A stretch of 6,518 nt of DNA from an uncultured Bacilli bacterium (GTDB lineage Bacteria > Bacillota_I > Bacilli_A > RFN20 > CAG-826). A program made the position numbers and the translations under genes. The DNA lies in assembly GCA_934133115.1 (NCBI GenBank), contig CAKPAV010000099.1, forward strand, positions 1-6,518, given 5' to 3'. Position 1 is the first letter of the stretch. The number at the start of each line of letters is the position of its first letter. Below the pieces are notes generated by a model. The model did no database searches. It was given only the letters and a program-made list of their open reading frames with translations, and was not told the DNA's origin. This document shows, piece after piece, positions 1 through 5,361 of this stretch.

Positions 1-162
1 TACGGAAACAACTATGGCTATCCAGGCGGATATGCTTATGCCTATCCTTCAAATAACAATCATAATTTTGGCGCTGTGTTTGCGGTTATATTAGTAATTT
101 TCTTATTACTTATTATTCTAAGCGTCGGTTCTGGCGGATTTAATAATTGCTGTGGTTGTTAA
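1..162 (+). CDS. YjcZ-like tiny membrane protein, 3' part only
   Basis: The reading frame is open from the first base and ends at TAA 160-162; the start lies outside the window, so 53 C-terminal residues are visible. The first part is rich in Tyr, Gly and Asn (YGNNYGYPGGYAYAYPSNNN). It is followed by one hydrophobic segment, FAVILVIFLLLIILSVG, and a short tail ending NNCCGC. The Gly/Tyr-rich stretch plus a FA-VI-LV-F-LL-II-type helix resembles the tiny YjcZ/SscA-type proteins of Bacillus, some of which are linked to sporulation. Here the low-complexity part is longer than usual and the cysteine-rich tail is unusual. Function is unknown; it is inferred to be a small single-pass membrane or envelope/coat-associated protein. 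A perfect terminator follows immediately, so this is the last gene of its transcript. Confidence 0.6.
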   Translation, partial: YGNNYGYPGGYAYAYPSNNNHNFGAVFAVILVIFLLLIILSVGSGGFNNCCGC

Positions 163-187
163 GAAGGGACATTCCCTTCTTTTTTTT
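161..187 (+). terminator. Rho-independent terminator after the YjcZ-like gene
   Basis: A perfect stem pairs 161-169 with 173-181 (AGAAGGGA against TCCCTTCT at its core) around a CAT loop at 170-172. A run of eight T residues, 180-187, follows at once. The 5' arm begins within the TAA stop codon of the preceding gene. It separates that gene from def, whose -10 box starts six bases after the T run. Confidence 0.92.
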
Positions 188-192
188 ATACT

Positions 193-198
193 TATAAT
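193..198 (+). promoter_or_regulatory. -10 box of a probable def promoter
   Basis: TATAAT at 193-198 matches the sigma-70/SigA -10 consensus exactly. It lies just after the upstream terminator and would start transcription near 205, giving a leader of about 24 nt that contains the def ribosome binding site. No good -35 hexamer is visible at 16-18 bp upstream, where the terminator's 3' arm lies, so the assignment rests on the -10 box and position. Confidence 0.5.
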
Positions 199-228
199 GT
201 GCTAAAATTCTTTTACGAGGTGAAAATC

Positions 229-768
229 GTGTTAAAAATTGTTAAAGATAGTAATAAGTCATTACGAGAAAAGTGCACACCTGTTGAAATGCCATTAAGT
301 AAAAAAGATGAGAAATTATTATTAGAAATGCTTGATTATTTAAAAAAGAGTCAAGATGATGAATATGCCGAAAAAAATCATATTCGTTCTGGTGTGGGGA
401 TGGCTGCGCCACAAGTTGGAGTTAATAAAAGAATGTTTGTAATCTATTATCAATTAGGTGATAAATTAGTCCAATATGCTTTAGTAAACCCCAAAATAGT
501 TGCCACATCAATTAAATTATGTTATCTAAGTGGTGGTGAAGGTTGTTTGTCCGTTGATAAAGATCACGAAGGTTATGTTTATCGTCCAAACAAAGTAACA
601 ATTAAAGCTTACAATTTATTAGAACATAAAGATGTAGAAATTGTGGCAAGAGGATATGATGCCATTGTATTACAACACGAATTCGATCACTTAAATGGTA
701 TCTTATACTATGATCACATTGATAAAAACAATCCTTTTAAACATATAGATAATACAATTGAAATTTAA
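229..768 (+). CDS. def: Peptide deformylase (type 2)
   Basis: Removes the N-formyl group from the initiator methionine of nascent proteins; a cytosolic metalloenzyme. All three family motifs are present in the 179-residue product: GVGMAAPQ (55-62), EGCLS (104-108) and QHEFDHLNG (149-157). Cys106, His150 and His154 are the expected metal ligands and Glu151 the catalytic acid. The residues between motifs 1 and 2, around the short strand VIYYQLGDKLVQYALVNP, fit the longer type-2 enzymes of Gram-positive bacteria, and the length is normal for that class. The start chosen is GTG 229, because GAGGTG at 217-222 lies 6 nt upstream. A GTG at 199 in the same frame overlaps the end of the predicted -10 box and has no ribosome binding site. 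Stop is TAA. It is probably transcribed alone from its own promoter. Confidence 0.95.
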   Translation: MLKIVKDSNKSLREKCTPVEMPLSKKDEKLLLEMLDYLKKSQDDEYAEKNHIRSGVGMAAPQVGVNKRMFVIYYQLGDKLVQYALVNPKIVATSIKLCYLSGGEGCLSVDKDHEGYVYRPNKVTIKAYNLLEHKDVEIVARGYDAIVLQHEFDHLNGILYYDHIDKNNPFKHIDNTIEI

Positions 769-791
769 GTGATGATTTTATTATATAATTC

Positions 792-820
792 TTTACTTTT
801 AATAGTAACAAAGATATAAT
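792..820 (+). promoter_or_regulatory. Probable rnjA promoter P1
   Basis: TTTACT at 792-797 and a perfect TATAAT at 815-820 are separated by 17 bp, the ideal SigA spacing. Transcription would start near 827, giving an rnjA leader of about 84 nt. The 5' arm (801-810) of a 10-bp inverted repeat lies in the spacer between the two hexamers. Confidence 0.6.
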
Positions 821-874
821 TATTGTGTTTTGGAAGTTTAAAACTTTATAATTAATCGCATGTTACTATTTTTT
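801..874 (+). repeat. 10-bp perfect inverted repeat with T run in the def-rnjA gap
   Basis: AATAGTAACA (801-810) is the exact reverse complement of TGTTACTATT (861-870), and six T residues occupy 869-874. RNA read through from def could fold this as a long-range stem enclosing a smaller hairpin (AAGTTT 834-839 with AAACTT 841-846). With the T run it could be a weak terminator for def. The 50-nt interior loop is large for a terminator, so the two arms may instead be protein-binding half sites flanking the rnjA promoters. Which of these it is cannot be decided from sequence. Confidence 0.5.
823..852 (+). promoter_or_regulatory. Possible second rnjA promoter P2
   Basis: A second perfect TATAAT lies at 847-852, with TTGTGT at 823-828 (18-bp spacer) as a poor -35 candidate. 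It would start transcription near 859, just before the 3' arm of the inverted repeat, leaving a leader of about 52 nt. AT-rich sequence produces TATAAT often, so this is tentative. Confidence 0.3.
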
Positions 875-910
875 ATTGCGTTTATATAGCTAGGAGGCAA
901 AAAATAAAAT

Positions 911-2593
911 ATGTCAACGATGATTTCTAATAGATCACCAATATCTATTTATGCGCTTGGAGGACTTGGAGAAGTCGGTAAAAACACTTACTGCATTGAA
1001 GATGAAAAGAATATTATTATTATTGATGCAGGAGTTAGATTCCCAGAAGCTGATTTACCAGGCGTGGATTATGTGATTCCAGATTATACACATTTAAAAA
1101 ACAATAGTACTAAAATAAAAGCATTATTTATTACTCACGGACACGAAGACCATATTGGCGGTATTCCATTCTTGATTCAGCATGTATTTATTCCTGTAAT
1201 ATACGCCCCACGTCTTGCTGCGGCTTTAATTAAGCACAAGCTTGATGAAATGCGTATTAAAGAAAAAGTTAAGATTGTCGAATATACTGAAAATGACTTT
1301 ATTAAAATTGGTAATGCTTTTACTGTCCAATTTTTTCAAGTAACTCACTCAATACCTGATTCATTTGGTATTTGTGTAGATACTAATGAAGGTCGTATTG
1401 TCACTACTGGCGACTTTAAAATTGATTTAACACCAGTTGGTCCGGATATTAATCTCGGTAAAATTGCTCGTTTGGGTTGTGAAGGTGTTGATTTATTATT
1501 ATCCGATTCCACCAATGCGGAAATCGAAGGATATACACCATCAGAAACTAATGTTATTAATTCTATTAATGAAGTATTCCGTAATGCTCCAGGAAGATTA
1601 ATTGTTTCTACTTTCTCTAGTAATATTTCCCGTATTCAACAAATTGTCGAAGCAAGTGTTGAACATAAAAGAAAGATTGTAATTGTTGGTCGTTCGATGG
1701 AAAACGCTATCGAAACAGCAAGAAATTTTGGATATATTCATATTCCTGATTCTTCTCTTTTAAAATTTGAAGATTTACGTCACACTAAGCCAGAAGAAAC
1801 ATTAATACTTTGTACTGGTAGCCAAGGAGAGCCGATGGCGGCGCTTGCACGTATCGCAAATGGCGAACACAAACAATTAAGAATTATTCCTGGCGACACA
1901 GTTGTTTTCTCTTCTTCACCTATTCCTGGCAATGGCGCTAGTATTGATCGCGTTGTAAATACATTAACTCGTGCTGGAGCTAATGTACTTACTAATTCGG
2001 TTTTCTTAAGTTTACATAGTTCTGGTCACCCTTCAAAGCAAGAACTGCGTTTGGCATTAAAATTATTTAAACCTAAATACTTCATGCCTGCACATGGCGA
2101 ATATCGTATGTTGAAAATTCATACTGATATCGCTGTAAGTTTAGGAGTCCCGCGTGAAAATACCTTCATATGTGGAAATGGCGATAGTTTATTATTAAAA
2201 AATCATAAAATCATAGAAGGACCGCATATTCCTGCTGATGACATATTTATTGACGGTAATGATATTACTGGTGTATGCCGCGCAGTTATTAATGACCGTA
2301 AAGTTCTTTACAATGATGGTATGGTATCAGTATTATTAGTACTTGATTCGAAAAATAATTGCTTAATGCAAAATCCAAAATTATATACTCGTGGATTCGT
2401 CTATACTTATGGTCACGATAATATGATTCAACAAGCCGAACAATTCACTAAAAATATTCTAAGTGATTTAATGAAAGACAAAGTAACTTTCTCCGATATT
2501 AAAAACATGGTTAAAAATCAATTAACATTATTCTTCTTTAAGAAAACACAAAGAAGGCCTATGATTATTCCTGTAATCATGAATAAAATTTAA
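911..2593 (+). CDS. rnjA: Ribonuclease J1
   Basis: Metallo-beta-lactamase/beta-CASP nuclease with endonuclease and 5'-3' exonuclease activity; it drives mRNA turnover and RNA maturation in Firmicutes. The 560-residue product matches the usual 550-560. Visible motifs: N-terminal GGLGEVGKN (17-25), the metal-binding HGHEDH (76-81), His146 in THSIPDS, TTGDFK with Asp168, SDSTNA (198-203), the beta-CASP GSQGEP (303-308), LHSSGH (368-373) and PAHGE (393-397). The C terminus has RRPMIIP (548-554), typical of RNase J1. The intact HGHEDH argues for catalytically active J1 rather than the J2 paralogue. No tryptophan occurs. TAGGAGG at 891-897 is the ribosome binding site, but its 13-nt spacing to ATG 911 is rather long. 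An in-frame TAA at 905-907 excludes any earlier start. maf follows after 2 nt, so the two are co-transcribed. Confidence 0.96.
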   Translation: MSTMISNRSPISIYALGGLGEVGKNTYCIEDEKNIIIIDAGVRFPEADLPGVDYVIPDYTHLKNNSTKIKALFITHGHEDHIGGIPFLIQHVFIPVIYAPRLAAALIKHKLDEMRIKEKVKIVEYTENDFIKIGNAFTVQFFQVTHSIPDSFGICVDTNEGRIVTTGDFKIDLTPVGPDINLGKIARLGCEGVDLLLSDSTNAEIEGYTPSETNVINSINEVFRNAPGRLIVSTFSSNISRIQQIVEASVEHKRKIVIVGRSMENAIETARNFGYIHIPDSSLLKFEDLRHTKPEETLILCTGSQGEPMAALARIANGEHKQLRIIPGDTVVFSSSPIPGNGASIDRVVNTLTRAGANVLTNSVFLSLHSSGHPSKQELRLALKLFKPKYFMPAHGEYRMLKIHTDIAVSLGVPRENTFICGNGDSLLLKNHKIIEGPHIPADDIFIDGNDITGVCRAVINDRKVLYNDGMVSVLLVLDSKNNCLMQNPKLYTRGFVYTYGHDNMIQQAEQFTKNILSDLMKDKVTFSDIKNMVKNQLTLFFFKKTQRRPMIIPVIMNKI

Positions 2594-2595
2594 TT

Positions 2596-3132
2596 ATGTA
2601 CATACTTGCTAGTAAATCACCAAGACGTCAAGAACTTTTAAAAAACATTATAAGCGACTTTAAAATTGTTGTTTCTAATGTTGATGAAAATAAAATCAAG
2701 ACTTCTCCTTATGACTTACCTTTAGAGTTATCTAAAGCTAAGGCTAAGGCAGTATTTAAGAATTTTCCTAATGATGTTGTTATTGCCGCAGATACTGTCG
2801 TAATAATTAATAATGAAGTATTAGGAAAGCCAATTGATGATGAAGATGCTAAAAGAATGCTTCACTTATTATCAAAAAAAACTCATGATGTAGTAACTGG
2901 ATTTACCATTATTAGTAAAGAAAAAACTATTTCTAAAAGTGTTTTAACTAAAGTTACTTTTAATGAGTTAAGTGATGAATTGATTGATGCTTATGTTGAA
3001 AGTGGTTCTCCTAAAGATAAAGCCGGAGCGTATGGTATCCAAGATAAAAAATTTCCTTTAATTAAAAATATTGAAGGAAGTTACTATAATGTCGTTGGTT
3101 TACCTTTAGAAGAATTAAAAAAATATTTATAA
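2596..3132 (+). CDS. maf: Maf-family nucleoside triphosphate pyrophosphatase
   Basis: Maf proteins hydrolyse non-canonical or selected nucleoside triphosphates (dTTP/UTP in the YhdE-type branch) to monophosphates and pyrophosphate, cleaning the nucleotide pool; B. subtilis Maf has also been linked to septum formation. The 178-residue product shows the signature ASKSPRRQELL (5-15), Glu31, AADTVV (64-69) with the catalytic Asp66, GKP (77-79), DKAGAYGIQ (141-149) and EGSYYNVVGLPL (160-171). Length is slightly below the usual 185-200. ATG 2596 starts two bases after the rnjA stop. No Shine-Dalgarno sequence is visible there, so translation probably depends on coupling to rnjA. Exact substrate preference cannot be read with confidence; the SPRR...DTVV...GAYGIQ pattern favours the dTTP/UTP type. 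Confidence 0.93.
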   Translation: MYILASKSPRRQELLKNIISDFKIVVSNVDENKIKTSPYDLPLELSKAKAKAVFKNFPNDVVIAADTVVIINNEVLGKPIDDEDAKRMLHLLSKKTHDVVTGFTIISKEKTISKSVLTKVTFNELSDELIDAYVESGSPKDKAGAYGIQDKKFPLIKNIEGSYYNVVGLPLEELKKYL

Positions 3133-3134
3133 CC

Positions 3135-3164
3135 TATACACTAATCTCTCTAGTTGCATATACT
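3135..3164 (+). promoter_or_regulatory. Possible promoter of the coat-like gene
   Basis: TATACA at 3135-3140 and TATACT at 3159-3164 are 18 bp apart and resemble -35 and -10 hexamers. Transcription would begin near 3171. Such an RNA would lack the 5' arm of the maf terminator hairpin and would start only about two bases before the AGGGGG ribosome binding site. This is inferred from hexamer similarity only. Confidence 0.35.
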
Positions 3165-3185
3165 ACTATGCTAGGGGGATTTTTT
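3143..3185 (+). terminator. Terminator hairpin after maf, overlapping the next ribosome binding site
   Basis: AATCTCTCTAG (3143-3153) pairs with CTAGGGGGATT (3171-3181) over 11 positions, two of them G-U wobbles. After a small bulge the stem continues as CATA (3157-3160) with TATG (3167-3170), around a 6-nt loop. Six T residues (3180-3185) follow. It is well placed to end the rnjA-maf transcript. The 3' arm contains AGGGGG (3173-3178), the likely Shine-Dalgarno of the downstream gene, so read-through RNA would have that site occluded. Confidence 0.75.
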
Positions 3186-3188
3186 ATT

Positions 3189-3470
3189 ATGCCATATAAT
3201 TATCAATATCGCGTTATAGGACCGATTTGGCCTTTTGTAGGTGGATTATTAGTCGGTGGTCTATTTGCGCCTAATAAAGGGCCTTTATACCCATCTAATA
3301 ATTATCCGGTTCAGCCTTATTACTACTATCAACCAGTTCCGTATTATCAAAATAATTCCTATTATTCTTATCCATATAATCAACAATATAGTCAAAGTTA
3401 TCCGACAAACAATACTAACCCTAATTACTATACTTCAAATAATAATAACAATCCGTATTATCAACAATAA
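3189..3470 (+). CDS. Small Tyr/Asn/Gln-rich coat-like protein of unknown function
   Basis: The 93-residue product has two parts. Residues 8-28 form a Gly-rich hydrophobic stretch, RVIGPIWPFVGGLLVGGLFAP, with GG pairs that could insert in or pack on a membrane. Residues 34-93 are low-complexity, dominated by Tyr, Asn, Gln, Pro and Ser in runs such as YPSNNYP, YYYYQP and SNNNNN. No catalytic motif is seen. Composition resembles small Gram-positive coat or surface proteins and the Tyr/Asn-rich protein at the left edge of the window, but no family can be named. Start is ATG 3189, 10 nt after AGGGGG (3173-3178). An in-frame ATG at 3168 has no ribosome binding site and lies inside the terminator loop. 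Tandem stops TAA TAA end it. It converges on the gene at 3502-3870. Confidence 0.7.
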   Translation: MPYNYQYRVIGPIWPFVGGLLVGGLFAPNKGPLYPSNNYPVQPYYYYQPVPYYQNNSYYSYPYNQQYSQSYPTNNTNPNYYTSNNNNNPYYQQ

Positions 3471-3481
3471 TAAACATTTAA

Positions 3482-3520
3482 AAAGTGAGTTACGCGCGAA
3501 CTCACTTTATTTCTTTTTTA
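3482..3520. terminator. Bidirectional terminator between convergent genes
   Basis: A perfect 10-bp stem pairs AAAGTGAGTT (3482-3491) with AACTCACTTT (3499-3508) around the 7-nt loop ACGCGCG. On the plus strand it is followed by a T-rich tract (3506-3519). On the minus strand the stem's own T-rich end runs into TTAAATG. It can end transcription of the coat-like gene (+) and of nadK and the EIIB-like gene (-). The TGA stop of the minus-strand gene (3502-3504) lies inside the stem. Confidence 0.85.
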
Positions 3521-3870
3521 AATTGTTCTTCAATTTCACTAGCCACATCACCAATTAACAAAGTTATTTTACTAGACATCTTAATAACACGGCTAACGCC
3601 ACTAGTTTTTAGACTTTCAATATTTAACAAACTATCATCTTTTAAACTAACATTTAAACGCGACATTTTAGCTTCTAAAGAACTAACATTAGCAATTCCT
3701 CCTAAGCCTTCCATAATTTGATTAAATAAATCATCGCTTGCTTTTTTATTACTGTTTTTAGTTTTATTTCTAATTAATAAAACTACGACAATAACAATAA
3801 TTATTCCTAATATAATTAGTCCTATTATAAGCCCATAATTTTTAAAAAAGTCACCAGCATCTAAAAACAT
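3502..3870 (-). CDS. Membrane-anchored PTS EIIB-like domain lacking the active cysteine
   Basis: The 122-residue product has one strong transmembrane segment (about 13-33), a basic Asn/Lys-rich linker (34-43) and a C-terminal domain (about 48-120). That domain aligns by eye with the glucose-type PTS EIIB fold: LGGIANVSSLEAKMSRLNVSL (56-76) matches the LGG...ITNLDACITRLRVSV region, and the LKTSGVSRVIKMSSKITLLIG part matches the ...LGAAGVVVAGSGVQAIFG part. The phosphorylated cysteine is replaced by Lys68, so normal phosphotransfer is not expected. No EIIC or EIIA gene is nearby. Start is ATG 3870, because AAGGAG (minus-strand sense of 3881-3886) lies 10 nt upstream; an upstream frame opening at 3891 would overlap nadK and has no better site. 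The nadK stop is 4 nt upstream, so the two form an operon. Role unknown; a sensory or scaffold role is speculation. Confidence 0.75.
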   Translation of the reverse strand: MFLDAGDFFKNYGLIIGLIILGIIIVIVVVLLIRNKTKNSNKKASDDLFNQIMEGLGGIANVSSLEAKMSRLNVSLKDDSLLNIESLKTSGVSRVIKMSSKITLLIGDVASEIEEQFKKEIK

Positions 3871-3874
3871 AACT

Positions 3875-4678
3875 TTACATCTCCTTATCAATAATAAACG
3901 CTTTTCTTAAAACATCAATATAATTGTGATCTATTTTACGAACAAGTCTAACTTTACGTGAAGATAATGTAATTGATATTTCTTTAATTTTAGAAATATT
4001 CGGCATTACTTCATGATCATATCCTACAATAATATCTTTAAATAATCCTGTAAATGAAATCGTCTTTTTGCCATCAACAATTAAACTAGATGCCAAAGAA
4101 CGATATGCATTATTTTGAATTGGAGCAATTTCGGTAATTTCTAATAATGGTAAGTCATGTTCCATAATCGCTCCGCCTAAAGATTTATTATAAGCCGAAC
4201 TACCTAAAGAGGAAGATACTACTAAGCCATTACCAGAAAAAGTTTCTAATTTATGCTCATTAATAGTAACATCACTAATTAATGTATGAAAAGGATTTTC
4301 AATTCTAATTTCATTTACAGCATATATGATTTGTGTTTCTTTTTTAGAAACGATTTTGCCTTTTATTAATGGGTAAGATACAATGTTTACATTCTTGCTT
4401 TTAATATCGTTAATCAGTAAATCTATTTCACTAGTAGAATAATCTAAATAAAATCCCAATGTTCCTGCATTTAATCCCACAAATTTTATTTTATCAACTT
4501 TATCAATATATTTATGTACTGCGCGTAAAAAAGTGCCATCGCCGCCTAAAAAGAAAACATATTCTGGATTTTCTTCATCTAAAACAAAGTTATCTTTTGC
4601 TAGTCTTCTTTTAAAACTTTCAATATACATTTCGGTTATAACTTCTTTTTTAAAGCATATACCATATTTGTATTTCAT
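3875..4678 (-). CDS. nadK: NAD kinase
   Basis: Phosphorylates NAD to NADP using ATP or polyphosphate; cytosolic and normally essential. The 267-residue product matches the B. subtilis enzyme in length. Motifs: LGGDGTFLRA (44-53) with the catalytic Asp47, NAGTLGFY (70-77), the NE pair at 122-123 in AVNEIRIE, SGNGLVVSSSLGSSAYNKSLGGAIM (148-172) and DH at 221-222. Two positions depart from the usual G-D-G-L...G-S-T-A-Y form: Asp is Asn150 and Thr is Ser161. Start is ATG 4678, with AGAGGAG (minus sense of 4689-4695) 10 nt upstream. It is divergent from the CYTH gene and probably co-transcribed with the downstream EIIB-like gene. In B. subtilis nadF (yjbN) lies close to yjbK, the CYTH gene, consistent with this context. 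Confidence 0.95.
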   Translation of the reverse strand: MKYKYGICFKKEVITEMYIESFKRRLAKDNFVLDEENPEYVFFLGGDGTFLRAVHKYIDKVDKIKFVGLNAGTLGFYLDYSTSEIDLLINDIKSKNVNIVSYPLIKGKIVSKKETQIIYAVNEIRIENPFHTLISDVTINEHKLETFSGNGLVVSSSLGSSAYNKSLGGAIMEHDLPLLEITEIAPIQNNAYRSLASSLIVDGKKTISFTGLFKDIIVGYDHEVMPNISKIKEISITLSSRKVRLVRKIDHNYIDVLRKAFIIDKEM

Positions 4679-4713
4679 AATTTTTAATCTCCTCTTTATA
4701 TTTCAACAAAAAT

Positions 4714-4722
4714 ATTGTAACA
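4714..4722 (-). promoter_or_regulatory. Possible extended -10 promoter of nadK
   Basis: On the minus strand this reads TGTTACAAT, a TG-n-TACAAT extended -10 element one base from the TGnTATAAT consensus. No clear -35 is seen. Transcription would start about 30 bases before the nadK ATG, upstream of its ribosome binding site. The 73-bp gap between nadK and the CYTH gene must also hold the plus-strand promoter, for which no clear hexamer pair was found. Confidence 0.35.
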
Positions 4723-4751
4723 TATTAGTTGGCAAATTAGGAGATGAAATT

Positions 4752-5336
4752 ATGTCAAACAACATGGAAATCGAAGCCAAAATGCTTCTAAACGAAAAAG
4801 AATATCTCGCGTTAGCAAGTAATATCTTAAAATACAACCCACGCGTAATGCAACAAACAAATTATTATTTAGATACTGACGATGCCAAACTAGAAAGTTA
4901 TGGCTTAGGTTTAAGAATCCGTGAAAAAAACGGCAACTTTGAAATTACTTTAAAAGCACCACTTTCTGAAGGATTATTAGAAAAAAATTGTCCATTAACC
5001 AAAGATGAATTTAAAAGTATTTTGCATGGAGAAAATGTTAAGAACTCTACATTTGAATTCTTACAAATTCTTGGCTTTGATGTTGACAAAATTCATGTAA
5101 TTTGTAGTTTATCAACTTATCGTATCGAATGTGACTACGATGGCGGTTTATTATGTATTGACAAAAGCACATATGGAAGTGTTACTGATTATGAACTAGA
5201 AATGGAACACGATTCTATGGTTGATGCTGAAGAAAAGCTTAAACAATTCTGTGCGGAAGCAAATGTTCCAATCCATGAACTAAATAAAGTAACTAAACAT
5301 CGTCGTGCGATGAACGAATACAATAAGAAAAAATAA
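4752..5336 (+). CDS. CYTH-domain protein, probable triphosphatase (YjbK-like)
   Basis: CYTH proteins form an eight-stranded tunnel that binds triphosphates and divalent metal; characterised members are inorganic, RNA or thiamine triphosphatases or class IV adenylate cyclases. The 194-residue product has the signature ExExK as EIEAK (6-10), then YYLDT (38-42), LRIREKNG (54-61), EITLKAP (64-70), STYRIE (121-126), DYELEME (146-152) and the basic TKHRRA (181-186), the expected order of tunnel residues. Size and N-terminal motif fit the Firmicute YjbK group, for which inorganic triphosphatase activity is plausible but unproven here. ATG 4752 is chosen because AGGAG at 4739-4743 lies 8 nt upstream; the frame stays open further upstream only over sequence antisense to nadK. 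The gene is divergent from nadK and convergent with spx. Confidence 0.88.
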   Translation: MSNNMEIEAKMLLNEKEYLALASNILKYNPRVMQQTNYYLDTDDAKLESYGLGLRIREKNGNFEITLKAPLSEGLLEKNCPLTKDEFKSILHGENVKNSTFEFLQILGFDVDKIHVICSLSTYRIECDYDGGLLCIDKSTYGSVTDYELEMEHDSMVDAEEKLKQFCAEANVPIHELNKVTKHRRAMNEYNKKK

Positions 5337-5360
5337 AAAACGGCGTTGGCCGTTTTTTTT
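5335..5360. terminator. Bidirectional terminator between the CYTH gene and spx
   Basis: CGGC (5341-5344) pairs with GCCG (5349-5352) around the loop GTTG. The stem is extended by A residues 5335-5340 pairing with T residues 5353-5358. Eight T residues (5353-5360) follow on the plus strand and six, then a further T-rich stretch, on the minus strand. The compact A-stem-T design works in both directions and begins within the CYTH stop codon. Confidence 0.92.
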
Positions 5361-5361
5361 A

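Noticed and set aside
199..228. Upstream GTG start for def
   Set aside because: It overlaps the edge of the -10 box, lacks a Shine-Dalgarno site, and would precede the predicted transcription start.
3168..3188. Upstream ATG for the coat-like gene
   Set aside because: No ribosome binding site lies before it, and it sits in the apical part of the terminator hairpin; AGGGGG is placed for ATG 3189.
3256..3558. Open frame of 100 codons on the plus strand, Ile-rich
   Set aside because: It is the +1 shadow of the Tyr/Asn-rich gene (TAT/AAT repeats read as ATT/ATA), has no ribosome binding site, and crosses the bidirectional terminator.
3485..3721. Plus-strand open frame of 78 codons
   Set aside because: Antisense to the EIIB-like gene and starting in the terminator stem; no ribosome binding site and no recognisable motif.
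4533..4751. N-terminal extension of the CYTH protein
   Set aside because: It would be antisense to nadK and run through the divergent promoter gap; the strong AGGAG at 4739-4743 and the EIEAK motif near the N terminus fix the start at 4752.
4898..5089. Minus-strand open frame of 63 codons
   Set aside because: Lies wholly inside the CYTH gene on the opposite strand, with no start signal.
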